From positions 1-64,000 of the forward strand of contig CAILLK010000163.1 of the NCBI GenBank assembly GCA_903835005.1: a DNA stretch of 64,000 nt. The letters run 5' to 3'. Made by a program: the position numbers and the translations under genes. The notes under the pieces were generated by a model. The model was not told the DNA's origin. It did no database searches and was given only the letters and a program-made list of their open reading frames with translations. This DNA is from an uncultured Bacteroidota bacterium. Lineage in GTDB: Bacteria > Bacteroidota > Bacteroidia > Chitinophagales > Chitinophagaceae. This document shows, in pieces, positions 25,866 to 35,024 of this stretch; the first letter of the stretch is position 1, and every line of letters begins with the position of its first letter.

Positions 25866-26525
25866 ATGGAATATCTCTTTGAGCAGCCGGTGCATGGCAG
25901 TATTGGTGTGCAGCCCTACAAAATAACTATTGCCTGGCGCAATGGCTCTTTCATCAGCGATGAGCCAGTAAAAAGCGGGGGGCAGGACCTGGGGCCCGAC
26001 CCTTTTACTTTGCTGCTGTCTTCGCTGGCATCGTGCACACTTGCCACATTGCGCATGTATATTGACCGCAAACACTGGGACATTGCTGATATGGAAGTGA
26101 ATGTGAACATGTATCAGACCATAGTTTCGGGTAACATGGAGACGACCATAGATCGTGATATAAAATTCATAAGCCCGGTAACAGAAGAGCAAAGAAAAAA
26201 ACTGAATGATATTGCCGCCAACTGCCCGGTATCGAAAATACTGCAAGGAGATATTAAAGTGCGGACCTTTACGCACAGCGATGCTGCCCTGGAGAAGAAA
26301 ATAAACTATTCAAATGAAGAAGGAACAGTGGTATGGAAGCCGGAACTGTGCAAGCACTCTGGCCGCTGCGTTTCCGGGCTGCCCAAGGTGTTTGATGTGA
26401 ATGCAAAACCATGGATAAATGTAGATGGCGCTACTGCCGAACGGGTTGCAGAGCAGGTGAGTAAATGCCCCACGGGGGCGTTGAGTTACGAGGTTAAAAA
26501 GGAGGTTCATCCTTCATCAGAATAA
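25866..26525 (+). CDS. OsmC-family protein fused to a YjdI-type Fe-S domain
   Basis: 219 aa. Residues 1 to about 137 are OsmC/Ohr-like, with both redox cysteines in place (Cys57 in SSLASCTLA, Cys120 in AANCPVSK); such proteins reduce organic hydroperoxides. Residues ~150-212 match the small divergent 4Fe-4S mono-cluster family (C162-KHSGR-C168 ... C201-PTGAL). The fusion suggests electron supply to, or redox sensing beside, the peroxidase site. No upstream partner is present. The 3' end overlaps the convergent gene by 32 bp. Confidence 0.85.
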   Translation: MEYLFEQPVHGSIGVQPYKITIAWRNGSFISDEPVKSGGQDLGPDPFTLLLSSLASCTLATLRMYIDRKHWDIADMEVNVNMYQTIVSGNMETTIDRDIKFISPVTEEQRKKLNDIAANCPVSKILQGDIKVRTFTHSDAALEKKINYSNEEGTVVWKPELCKHSGRCVSGLPKVFDVNAKPWINVDGATAERVAEQVSKCPTGALSYEVKKEVHPSSE

Positions 26526-27576
26526 CAAAATCAGAGAATTTCCTCAATTTCTTATTTTTCAGATTTTTTGTAGGTACAAAGGTGTATTTGCAAGCGTTGT
26601 TAAAATATCCACTGAATAGCAAATCGAAGTTGGTGCCTGTTCTGAAGGGCTGCTCAAATTCATGCACCCCTCCGACGGGATGAGACCAGGTGCCATTGAA
26701 ATCATAACAGTTTTTACATAAGAACGAAATATCTGCCAGCTTGTTTTTTAGGCCCATTTTAATCTTCAGATTTCCGCACAGTATACCTTTTTGGTTCATA
26801 TCACCATGCTGAAGGCCATTGAATGTTATGAATTTTTTTATATGGTATTGTTCAATCTGGGATTTCATGTTTTTATACATCGTTGTATTCCGGCTGTTGT
26901 ATTTCCTGAATTCATCCGGGTTAAACATAATGTCGGATACGGTTTTATAATTGCTGCCATAATACCATGCGTATTCCACTTTGTGGTTTGACATCTCCCT
27001 CCTTACCGCCTTATAAACCGAATCCTGAATGTCATCTGTCCTTTCTAATCTTCTCAGATTCAGGGTATCTAGATAGTTAATCGTTGTTGCTATGACAACG
27101 GGTTTATCCTTGTTCTCTGGCTTCAACATTCTCAATACTTTCAGGAATTCTATCCGCTCAAAATCCATACCCCGTATGGTTATTTTATGTTCAAGGCCCT
27201 TATTGTATTCATAAAGCTTTTTCCAGAAATCTCTGTTCACCTGCCTGCTTGCCGTAAGAAGCAGGGGGTCTGTAAACAGTGTAGTATCTCCTGTGGCTAA
27301 ATAAGCATTATACAGCCACGCTGCACTGTAACTGAACTCCATGAACACGTTGGTTACTCCGCAATGCTGGTTCACATATTTAATCAGCGCCAGGTTTAAT
27401 CCCCCTATGCCATGAACACCATGAAACTCCCCTACAAAAAATGCATCGTACTGTGTAAAATCAGTACTTGTCTCAAACATTAATTCATTTCCGGTTGTTT
27501 CTTTAAAACATCCATCCTGCTGTCCAAAAGAGTAGGAATAAATAAAAATGGAGATTAATATAAGGTATTTATTCAT
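26494..27576 (-). CDS. Secreted EreA/ChaN-like superfamily protein
   Basis: 360 aa from ATG 27576. A signal peptide (MNKYLILISIFIYSYSFGQ) precedes a domain with FFVGEFHGVHG near residue 48, MEFSYSAAW near residue 83, and GMDFER and FNGLQHGDMN later. The GE-x-HG motif with a following ME segment recalls the erythromycin-esterase/ChaN/TraB (TIKI) fold, which includes metal-dependent hydrolases. The substrate is unknown and there is no sign of a resistance context. It is convergent with, and overlaps, the OsmC fusion gene. Confidence 0.6.
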   Translation of the reverse strand: MNKYLILISIFIYSYSFGQQDGCFKETTGNELMFETSTDFTQYDAFFVGEFHGVHGIGGLNLALIKYVNQHCGVTNVFMEFSYSAAWLYNAYLATGDTTLFTDPLLLTASRQVNRDFWKKLYEYNKGLEHKITIRGMDFERIEFLKVLRMLKPENKDKPVVIATTINYLDTLNLRRLERTDDIQDSVYKAVRREMSNHKVEYAWYYGSNYKTVSDIMFNPDEFRKYNSRNTTMYKNMKSQIEQYHIKKFITFNGLQHGDMNQKGILCGNLKIKMGLKNKLADISFLCKNCYDFNGTWSHPVGGVHEFEQPFRTGTNFDLLFSGYFNNACKYTFVPTKNLKNKKLRKFSDFVILMKDEPPF

Positions 27577-27689
27577 GCTAATCACAACGGGAAAAATGAA
27601 TTTTTATTTTATTGTAAAAAAACACTTTTCCCAATCCTGCATGATGAGCATATCAGAATTGGGTCTGAAACCACTACTGGTAACCCCGG

Positions 27690-28898
27690 TCAGATTACCT
27701 GGTTTCGCAACAGATCCTCAAAAACATCGGCCCGGCGTATCAGTTTAAACTGACCGTCTACGAACATAACCTCGGCTGGCTTGAGCCTTGAATTGAAGTT
27801 GGAACTCATTTCGAATCCATAGGCGCCGGCATTATGAAATACCAGGAGGTCGCCCTCGCGCACCTCGTTGAGGACACGGTCCCAGGCGAAGGTGTCGGTT
27901 TCGCAGATATTGCCCACTACAGTATATATCCGCTTTGCGCCATCGGGATTTGATATATTGGTTATGCGGTGGTACGATTCATAAAACATTGGGCGGATAA
28001 GATGGTTAAAACCAGAATTGACGCCCACGAAAACAGTGGCAGTGGTTTGTTTGATAACATTGGCTTTCACTATAAAATAGCCGCACTCACTAACAAGATA
28101 TTTGCCTGGTTCAAACCATATTTCCACTTTCCGGTTGTATTCTTTCTCAAATTCAGCCGCTGCCAGAGCTACTTTGCTGCCCAGGGTAGTAACGTCTGTT
28201 TCGTGTTCATCTTCGCGGTAGGGAACTTTAAAACCGCTGCCGAGGTCAATAAAATCAAGCTCCCCGAAACGGGAAGCTATGCCAAACATAATATCAAGCC
28301 CGCGCAGGAACACATCAATATCCTTGATTTCGCTGCCGGTATGCATGTGCAGGCCCTGAACATGCAGGCCGGTGGTTTTAACAATGCGCTCTATGTGGCG
28401 CAACTGGTGAATGGAAATGCCGAACTTGCTGTCAATGTGCCCTGTAGATATCTTATAATTGCCCCCGGCCTCAATATGCGGATTGATGCGGATACAAACG
28501 GGGTAACTACCCCCGAACTGATTGCCGAACTGCTCCAATATGGAAATATTATCAATGTTGATTCTTACACCGGCTTCTTTGCCGGCCATTATTTCGGTAA
28601 AGTCCACACAATTGGGTGTGAACAGTATTTCATCGGGTTTATAGCCAGCCATCAGGCCCAGTTTCACTTCATGGATGCTTACACAGTCGAGCAGGGCGCC
28701 CAGGCTGTTCATAAACTTCAGGATATTCAGGTTGGTCAGTGCCTTGCAGGCATAAAAAAAGCGGGTAGGGTGGTCTTTAAAAGCGTTGGTAAGCTTATTG
28801 TATTGCTCTTCAATTTTGCGGGTGTCATACAAGTAAAGCGGAGTACCAAAATCGGTAGCTGCTGCTATCAGTTGTTCATTGCTTAATGGTTCGTACAT
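27690..28898 (-). CDS. lysA: Diaminopimelate decarboxylase
   Basis: 402 aa from ATG 28898; an upstream TTG at 28916 is in frame but unlikely. The PLP lysine is Lys52 (FFYACKALTN). HTGSEI, EPGKYLV and the active-site Cys region NICETDTFAW are all present. It catalyses the last step of lysine synthesis, meso-diaminopimelate to L-lysine. A TATTTTTG promoter-like element lies only 4 bp upstream of the ATG. No neighbour belongs to the pathway, as is usual in Bacteroidota. Confidence 0.95.
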   Translation of the reverse strand: MYEPLSNEQLIAAATDFGTPLYLYDTRKIEEQYNKLTNAFKDHPTRFFYACKALTNLNILKFMNSLGALLDCVSIHEVKLGLMAGYKPDEILFTPNCVDFTEIMAGKEAGVRINIDNISILEQFGNQFGGSYPVCIRINPHIEAGGNYKISTGHIDSKFGISIHQLRHIERIVKTTGLHVQGLHMHTGSEIKDIDVFLRGLDIMFGIASRFGELDFIDLGSGFKVPYREDEHETDVTTLGSKVALAAAEFEKEYNRKVEIWFEPGKYLVSECGYFIVKANVIKQTTATVFVGVNSGFNHLIRPMFYESYHRITNISNPDGAKRIYTVVGNICETDTFAWDRVLNEVREGDLLVFHNAGAYGFEMSSNFNSRLKPAEVMFVDGQFKLIRRADVFEDLLRNQVI

Positions 28899-29109
28899 GC
28901 GGCAAAAATACTTCAATACCTCTTATTCCGAACAAAAAGAGATCGGCGGGACGCAAAATTGCAACAGTTTTTGCCCGTTTTTTTTGTGTTTTTAGCAATG
29001 ATTATCCACTTTTGCACATTATTCGGTGTATTGTTTTGGAGAAATGGAAGTTTGCCATATCTTTAAGGCTTATTATCCGGAAATCACAACCAGACTTAAA
29101 TACCAAATT

Positions 29110-29682
29110 ATGATGCAAAAGAGGATATTTAGTATATGCATGGCTTTATCGATGTTCGTTTTAATCTCTGATAGTTTTGCCCAGAGAGATAAAAGCGAAA
29201 TTTCAGGGGGCTTTGGGTACTATAGTATTTATTCGATGGTGAACAGGGGCAATGGTTATCCGTTCAACGCTTCAGGTGGCAGCTGGACACTGAACTACAG
29301 GTATTATCTTACTAAAAATGTAACTCTTGGCTTAGGTGTTGGCGCAGAGAATATCAGCACATGGGGCAGTTTCGTAACTATTGCACCGGAGCTTACAGTT
29401 TCCTATCTCGATACGCGCCAGTCTACTGTAAGGGTAAGATTGTATGGTTCCGTATCCTATGGTGTTACTATTTTCAACAATACTACACTTAAACCAGACC
29501 AGGTTGATAATTCGGGCGTATGGGCATCCGGTTTCCAGGCTACACCATTTGGTATACGTATAGGCAGGCAGTTTGCATATTATTGCGAGGTTGGTGTAGG
29601 CTACAAAGGCCTGATCAATACTGGAGTTTGCCTTCGTTTCCCACGTATACTTGCCCGCAACAGGCATCACATTGATGATTAA
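29110..29682 (+). CDS. Outer-membrane beta-barrel-like protein
   Basis: 191 aa. ATG 29110 (or 29113) begins a signal peptide (MMQKRIFSICMALSMFVLISDSFAQ). The mature part has alternating strands with aromatic and glycine residues (SGGFGYYSIYS, WTLNYRYYLTKNVTLGLGVG), typical of small Bacteroidota porin-like barrels of unknown function. The longer frame from 29026 would put 28 polar residues before the signal peptide, so it is not used. Confidence 0.7.
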   Translation: MMQKRIFSICMALSMFVLISDSFAQRDKSEISGGFGYYSIYSMVNRGNGYPFNASGGSWTLNYRYYLTKNVTLGLGVGAENISTWGSFVTIAPELTVSYLDTRQSTVRVRLYGSVSYGVTIFNNTTLKPDQVDNSGVWASGFQATPFGIRIGRQFAYYCEVGVGYKGLINTGVCLRFPRILARNRHHIDD

Positions 29683-29697
29683 GTTATTAAAATAACG

Positions 29698-29786
29698 AAA
29701 TTCAAATAACAAATTCCAAAATCCAAAATTCAACTTGCTTATCAAGGTAAGCTAAATTTTGGATTTTGGATTTTGTTATTTGAATT
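29698..29786. terminator. Long inverted repeat between convergent genes
   Basis: Arms of about 30 bp (attcaaataacaaattccaaa... and the reverse complement ...ttttggattttgttatttgaat) pair around a ~25-base interior. It separates the barrel gene from the pterin dehydratase and probably terminates both. Confidence 0.8.
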
Positions 29787-30024
29787 ACTTCCCCGTTATT
29801 TTATCAATTTCGGCAGCCAGTTTCCGATCGGCATCAGTAACCTGATTTCCTTTTGAATGGGTAGTGAGCCAGATCTCCACATGGTTCCAGGTATTCTTCC
29901 ATGTAGGGTGGTGATCCTGCTTTTCGGCCAGCAGGGCTATGTGCGTCATAAAGGAGAATGCTTCTCCGAAATCCTTAAATTTAAAGCTGCGGTACAGCAT
30001 ATTGTCTTTCTCTTCCCAGGCCAT
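29785..30024 (-). CDS. Pterin-4a-carbinolamine dehydratase
   Basis: 79 aa from ATG 30024. FKDFGEAFSFMTHIALLAEKQDHHP matches the family core with the active-site His pair, and VEIWLTTHSKGNQVTDAD follows. It dehydrates 4a-hydroxytetrahydrobiopterin in pterin recycling, often with aromatic amino acid hydroxylases. The frame is open for 20 more codons upstream to 30084, but the length and start of the family favour 30024. Confidence 0.88.
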   Translation of the reverse strand: MAWEEKDNMLYRSFKFKDFGEAFSFMTHIALLAEKQDHHPTWKNTWNHVEIWLTTHSKGNQVTDADRKLAAEIDKITGK

Positions 30025-30281
30025 GGTGCATATTTTAAAAATGCCCGCCCGGCTGAAAGCCGCTTGGGCGTGATAAATGTGCAAATGCAGCAGTCATTTT
30101 TGCCAGCATTTGAAGCCATAAAGTTAGTTGTTTTTCTGCTCCCCGGTGAAACGGAATCGTTAAGGTTTGTATCTGCGCTTAGCTGAAAAGAACTGTTAAA
30201 TTCCTTTATTTTCAGAACTGTAAGGCTAAATTACAGATATTTACAAAACATTTCGTTTTCGTTCTCTAAACTTTAACCGGA

Positions 30282-30650
30282 GTGAACTCTAAAAACAGGA
30301 AATATGCGGTGATGCTTTTTGCCCTCGCCGGACTTGTGTTGCCGCTCAATGTTCGGGCAAATATGAACGGCGCCAATTTCGATGGGCTGATTTATGCACT
30401 CCTCACCCTGCTGGTCATTTATATCCTGAATTGGGTACTCACAATCGTCAATGTTTTCAGCAAAAAAAAATGGCTGAGTGTCATCAATATCCTGGTAGCT
30501 GTTCCGTACCTGTTGCTGGGCTTTTATGCAATGATGGCGGGTATTTTTGGTTTTTTGCTGGTTGTGCTTTTTTTGGTGCAGTGCCTGCTGATATACAGAA
30601 GCTTTAATACGAAACCGGTGCAGACCGGTCAGATGGAACAACAATTGTAA
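30282..30650 (+). CDS. Small membrane protein of the VTC cluster
   Basis: 122 aa starting at GTG 30282. It has a signal-like first segment (YAVMLFALAGLVLPLNVRA) and two further hydrophobic helices (LIYALLTLLVIYILNWVLTIV, ILVAVPYLLLGFYAMMAGIFGFLLVVLF). No family was recognised. It lies 18 bp upstream of the PEP-synthase-like gene and is the first gene of a run of four on the plus strand, so it may anchor or assist the products downstream. Confidence 0.6.
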   Translation: MNSKNRKYAVMLFALAGLVLPLNVRANMNGANFDGLIYALLTLLVIYILNWVLTIVNVFSKKKWLSVINILVAVPYLLLGFYAMMAGIFGFLLVVLFLVQCLLIYRSFNTKPVQTGQMEQQL

Positions 30651-30668
30651 ACCGTAAAACCCGGCGCT

Positions 30669-32642
30669 ATGCAAAAGATGTTCAAGAGGGCGGTGATGAT
30701 GCTGGTTGTGCTTACAGGCGCGGGCTTTTTCCTGTTTTACAGCTACAGGCATAAAGTTTCTGACCGGCACAAGAAGGAAGGCAGGGAAAACCACAATTAT
30801 GTTCTGTCGCTGAGCTCCTTTAATGAATTCAGGAAATATCAGGGCGCACCGCTGTCGGACAAGTTTAATGATGTGCTGTCTGTGAAGCTGGTATACGACC
30901 TTAATGATAATACCCTGTACTTTGTGAATTCAGGTTTGTACCGGTACCATTATGATTTCTGCACCCGGGTGTTGGGCGATATAGAGCCGCTGGAACTGTA
31001 CAATACCGCGAACTACGGAAATACAATACGCCGGCAGTACTACCTGGCCAATCTTAATTATTACTCGCAGTGCGGGCGTTACGGCCTTGAATTTTCAAGC
31101 GAAGACCGTATCAGCAGCCAGGAGATAGGTGTGCTGTTCAAGGCGCTTTTGCAGAAGACCTATCTCGGCGATTCGCTAAAGCTTTTGATCAGCTCTGATT
31201 ACCTGGTGAGGCTGGATAATGATGGCAAACTGACCATGCCCAGGGTGTATACTACCGATATCTATAAAAACCAGAAATACCAGATGCTCAATCCGGGCAC
31301 TACCTATGGCATATTGCGCATGGCCGGTGATGAAGGTGGCGGCAGTTTCGGAGAGGAAGATATTGTGATCATGAAAGGAACGCCGCTCAATGTGCCGGTG
31401 AGTGCGGGTATCATCACTAACAGCTACCAGACGCCGCTATCGCATATCAACATCCTGTGCCATAACCGGAATATCCCATCGGCAGTAGAAGTGGGTATTT
31501 TCAGCAATCCTGCTGTTGCTGCCAACCTCAATAAACCCGTGAAGCTGGTCGTTAGTCCGATGGGTCTCACTATAACTCCGGCCGACAGGAAGTCGGTTGA
31601 CAGCGTGGCGGAACTGCACAGGCAAAAGACGCCGGTGATATTGAAATGCAACCTTGCTGTAACTGAGCTGTTACCGGTGAAAAAGTTCGACTTGAGGCAA
31701 AAGGATATTATAGGAAATAAAGCAGCAGGACTGGGTGAACTGTCGAGGATTGCGGGCAAAATGGGCAGCCATTACAACGTGCCGGAAGGGGCATTTGCCA
31801 TACCGTTTTATTATTACAATGAGCATATCCATAAACCTGCCATAAAGCAAAAGCTGGACGAGCTGGCGTCTATGACAGCGGCGAATGCCCCGGTGGATGC
31901 AATAAAAAAGCAACTTAAAATAGTGCGGCAGGCCATCAAGGATGAACCGGTGAACCCTCAATTGCTGGCAGATGTGGCTCAGGCCATAAAGGCCAACGGC
32001 GACTGGAAGGCCTACCGCTTCCGCAGCAGCGCCAATGCCGAGGATATCATTGGCTTCAGTGCAGCCGGCCTTTACGAGAGCCATACCGGCAAGCCAGGAG
32101 ACCCGGAGAAACCGATAGACAAAGCGATAAAGAAAGTATGGGCCAGCGCCTATACCGATGTGGCCTACCTGGAGCGACGGGCGGCTGATATAGATGAGCA
32201 CACCATGATGATGGGTATACTGGTACACCGCAGTTTTCCGAGTGAGGTGGCCAACGGTGTGGCTATTACCGGAAACCTGTACCGCTCTGGTTTTCCCGGC
32301 TTTACGGTGAATGTACAGATCAACGAAGTGCCGGTGGTATCGCCGCCCGACTCTGTGACCTGTGAACAGTTTATATGTATGAATGCAGGCGTGATTACCC
32401 CGATGAACAATGATGTTACGGCCGACTACATAACCTACAGCAACATAACCGGGGGCAAGCCGGTGCTGACCCACGACCAGGTGCGCGAACTATACAATGC
32501 TCTGAGCTTTGTGCAGCAGCACTATAGCTACAACCTGGGCGTGGCGCGCGAAGAGGGGCGGGATGCGCCGCCACTGGATATAGAATTTAAATTTGACAAT
32601 AATGGTAAGCTATACCTGAAGCAGGTGAGGCCCTACCGCTGA
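30669..32642 (+). CDS. Membrane-anchored PEP synthase/PPDK-like protein without the PEP barrel
   Basis: 657 aa. A single N-terminal helix (RAVMMLVVLTGAGFFLFYSY) is followed by ~190 residues of unknown fold. Then comes a swivelling PEP-utiliser domain with the phospho-His segment TPLSHINILCHNRNIPSAVE (~257-276), and a PPDK N-terminal ATP-binding domain (GNKAAGLGELSRI near 350; RSSANAEDIIGFSAAGLYES near 455; ending KQVRPYR). The order is swivel then ATP-grasp, the reverse of PpsA/PpdK, and the PEP/pyruvate TIM barrel is absent. It may phosphorylate another acceptor. It is 6 bp from the VTC gene. Confidence 0.78.
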   Translation: MQKMFKRAVMMLVVLTGAGFFLFYSYRHKVSDRHKKEGRENHNYVLSLSSFNEFRKYQGAPLSDKFNDVLSVKLVYDLNDNTLYFVNSGLYRYHYDFCTRVLGDIEPLELYNTANYGNTIRRQYYLANLNYYSQCGRYGLEFSSEDRISSQEIGVLFKALLQKTYLGDSLKLLISSDYLVRLDNDGKLTMPRVYTTDIYKNQKYQMLNPGTTYGILRMAGDEGGGSFGEEDIVIMKGTPLNVPVSAGIITNSYQTPLSHINILCHNRNIPSAVEVGIFSNPAVAANLNKPVKLVVSPMGLTITPADRKSVDSVAELHRQKTPVILKCNLAVTELLPVKKFDLRQKDIIGNKAAGLGELSRIAGKMGSHYNVPEGAFAIPFYYYNEHIHKPAIKQKLDELASMTAANAPVDAIKKQLKIVRQAIKDEPVNPQLLADVAQAIKANGDWKAYRFRSSANAEDIIGFSAAGLYESHTGKPGDPEKPIDKAIKKVWASAYTDVAYLERRAADIDEHTMMMGILVHRSFPSEVANGVAITGNLYRSGFPGFTVNVQINEVPVVSPPDSVTCEQFICMNAGVITPMNNDVTADYITYSNITGGKPVLTHDQVRELYNALSFVQQHYSYNLGVAREEGRDAPPLDIEFKFDNNGKLYLKQVRPYR

Positions 32643-32648
32643 CCAGCT

Positions 32649-33401
32649 ATGAACATTGCAATCAACAACTTTTTGCGGGGCTATTTGCCGGTTTCGCTGA
32701 TGGAAACAGAAGGCGCGGCACTGCTCAACAGGGTGGACGTGAAATACCTGTTGCCGTTGCAACAGCTACCCGCACTGCTGGCGGATATGCAGCAGGCTTA
32801 CAAGGTGCTGGAGATTGATGGCGCCCGGGCAATGGACTACACTACCTGGTATTACGATTCGGCCGACTTTCGTCTGTATCTCGACCATCATAACGGATAT
32901 GTGAACCGTATAAAAGTGCGTCAACGCAGATACGAAACCACCGGCGACTGCTTCTTTGAGATAAAGCGGAAAATAAATGAGACCCGCACAGAAAAAAAGA
33001 GGGTGAAAATACCTGCATTGCACTACAGCCTCTCAGTAGCCGAGCAGCAAATGATACAATACCCGCACCTGCGCGGGCAGCCCGCGGCATTTAAATTGTG
33101 CAACCGCTTTAACCGCATAACTTTATGCGACGCTGATGCAGCTGAGCGCGTGACGATAGATACCGGCATCAGCATGGAGGTGGAGGGTAAAAGCCAGTCG
33201 CTGGAAAGCATAGCGCTGATAGAAGTAAAACAGCGGCATACCAGCAGGGCCAGCCCGTGCATTGCCCGGCTGCGGCAAATGCACGTAGTCAGCACTACAT
33301 TCAGCAAGTATGCTGTGGGTGCGGCGTTGCTTTACGCGGGCCTCAAGCACAATAATTTTAAACCGGTTTTGAACAACATTTTAAAATATGGATCCAAATA
33401 A
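32649..33401 (+). CDS. VTC-domain protein, candidate polyphosphate polymerase
   Basis: 250 aa. Positive residues of the triphosphate-tunnel fold are laid out as in VTC/Vtc4-type domains: RVDVKYLLP (~28-36), RIKVRQRRY (~85), FEIKRK and KKRVKIPAL, then LIEVKQRH and FSKYAVG near the end. In yeast this domain makes polyphosphate from ATP. Bacterial forms sit beside DUF4956 membrane proteins, as here (14-bp overlap). The reaction in this organism is inferred from family, not shown. Confidence 0.85.
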   Translation: MNIAINNFLRGYLPVSLMETEGAALLNRVDVKYLLPLQQLPALLADMQQAYKVLEIDGARAMDYTTWYYDSADFRLYLDHHNGYVNRIKVRQRRYETTGDCFFEIKRKINETRTEKKRVKIPALHYSLSVAEQQMIQYPHLRGQPAAFKLCNRFNRITLCDADAAERVTIDTGISMEVEGKSQSLESIALIEVKQRHTSRASPCIARLRQMHVVSTTFSKYAVGAALLYAGLKHNNFKPVLNNILKYGSK

Positions 33402-34026
33402 TGCACTGGCACTGGCCGGCAGCGGTATGGTAGCGGCGGGCATGTTGATAAGGTTGCTTATAGATTTGAGTTCTGTGCTCCTATTGGTGGGGTTTATTTA
33501 TTACCCGCTGCACCGGCAAAAGGATTATATGTTTACTTTCTTTGTGTTCAATCTTGTGATCTTTATCATCTGCCTGCTGCTGGGAGCATCGCGGATACAA
33601 ATGGGGTTTGCGTTCGGGCTGTTTGCACTTTTCTCCATACTGCGGTACCGCACCATACTGATACCTGTAAAGGAGATGGGGTATTTTTTTGTGTGCGTGG
33701 CAATGGGGATCTTCAATGCGCTGGTATCTGAGGAAAACCATTTTGTCATTCTGCTTTGTGCCGATGGCCTGCTGCTGGCAGCAGTGTTCATACTCGACAG
33801 GTACGTTACGCTTAATCACGAAACCAGCAAGGAAATTATTTACGAGCGCATAGACCTTATAAAACCTGTGAACCGCCCCGAAATGCTGGACGACCTGGCC
33901 ACCCGCACAGGCCTGCCCGTTCACCGGGTAGAGATCATCAGCATTGACTTTCTCCGTGATACTGCAACAATCCGTGCTTTCTATTTTGAAAAAAAGATCC
34001 GGAACGCTGTGCCCACTGCTCCCTGA
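33388..34026 (+). CDS. DUF4956 membrane protein
   Basis: 212 aa. Four hydrophobic helices (LIRLLIDLSSVLLLVGFIYY, FTFFVFNLVIFIICLLLGA, FGLFALFSIL, and the pair around YFFVCVAMGIF) include the family motif FALFSILRYRT. A soluble C-terminal domain (RIDLIKPVNRPEMLDDL onward) follows. DUF4956 proteins are companions of VTC-domain proteins and may hold or export the product. The start overlaps the VTC gene by 14 bp. Confidence 0.85.
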   Translation: MDPNNALALAGSGMVAAGMLIRLLIDLSSVLLLVGFIYYPLHRQKDYMFTFFVFNLVIFIICLLLGASRIQMGFAFGLFALFSILRYRTILIPVKEMGYFFVCVAMGIFNALVSEENHFVILLCADGLLLAAVFILDRYVTLNHETSKEIIYERIDLIKPVNRPEMLDDLATRTGLPVHRVEIISIDFLRDTATIRAFYFEKKIRNAVPTAP

Positions 34027-34254
34027 AGTCGCGCAGGAACAAGGGAAGTGATACCTGCCACAGCAGTTCGAATTCGGATAAATGGATTGGCAAGAGGCAG
34101 GTGACGGCAGTCTTTAAGATGTCAGTGATCATTCGTCCCTCTGTGCCCCTGCCAGCGTTGTTGTGAATAGTTTTCATAATCCGCTCTAAAAATGTTATCG
34201 TTAAAATACCAATCCAGCCACCTTACTGTTCCAGCTGTTTTATAATTTTTGTGC

Positions 34255-34790
34255 TTATTTTACTACGCCTTCTTTTGTCATTTTGTACAGTCCCACCAGT
34301 TCGCCCTGAGCCAGTATATGTCCTATTATGGCTTTCTCCAGCATGTCTTTGGTGGTGTTCTGGTCCAGGTTCAGCCGGGTCGAGGGCATATACCCTGAAG
34401 TGGTAGTGACGTACACCATCGGGCGGGCATATGCCTTTATATCCGTTTTTCTCCGCTCCGTTCATACCTTGATCACCACCCCGGTAGTTCTCGGGTATAT
34501 TACCCTCAATACCCACGTTCCCCAATACCCAGTGGGTAAAACCGTTATTGCCCGGCGCATCGGGGTCGTGTATAATCAAGGCCAGCGATACCGCGGCAGC
34601 CGGTATGTTATCTATATGCAACGGAGGGTTAATATCGCTGCCCTCGCACGAATATTTTCCGGAATAATTCCGTTGTTCCGAAAACTGAGGCTGGTGACCT
34701 TCAGATCATTACTGTTTGTGTATGGCATACTTATAAGGATTATGGCTGCAATTAAAGATAACAGTGGATTTATGAGTTTTCTTTTAATAC
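34255..34790 (-). pseudogene. Raf-kinase-inhibitor-like (YbhB/YbcL, PEBP) gene with frameshifts
   Basis: Translating the minus strand piecewise gives a full-length PEBP protein: a hydrophobic N-terminus, LSFRNNGIIPEK (frame 1), YSCEGSDINPPLHIDNIP through GGDQGMNGAEKNGYKGICPPDG and YHFRVYALD (frame 2), then TRLNLDQNTTKDMLEKAI and ILAQGELVGLYKMTKEG (frame 3). A one-base loss near 34654-34658 and a two-base loss near 34378-34383 break it. A third shift is likely at the very start. All family motifs survive, so the decay is recent or the breaks are sequence errors. Confidence 0.85.
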
Positions 34791-35024
34791 TTTTATTTCA
34801 CTGGAATCAATAAAAATAGTGCGCCAATAAAAAGAATCTAAAGATGATGACAACTGCCTTTCCTGAGGTTTGCTGGGGATTAAGCACGTCTGAAATGCAG
34901 TGACAACAATTTTTTATCTTAAAGGTTGCGTTAACCTGTTGGTCAATAAGGATTTTCTACCGCTAACCGGGTTATTAATATACAGTGCTTAAATGCTACA
35001 TTTGGCCTTTCTTAAATTTTTGTG
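34791..35024. other. Intergenic region, no gene seen
   Basis: About 230 bp between the PEBP remnant and the divergent aminopeptidase gene. It is AT-rich with no open frame or repeat. It probably holds the promoter of the aminopeptidase. Confidence 0.4.

Noticed and set aside
27969-28886. 305-codon plus-strand frame opposite lysA
   Set aside because: It is antisense to a clear diaminopimelate decarboxylase and has no signature of its own.
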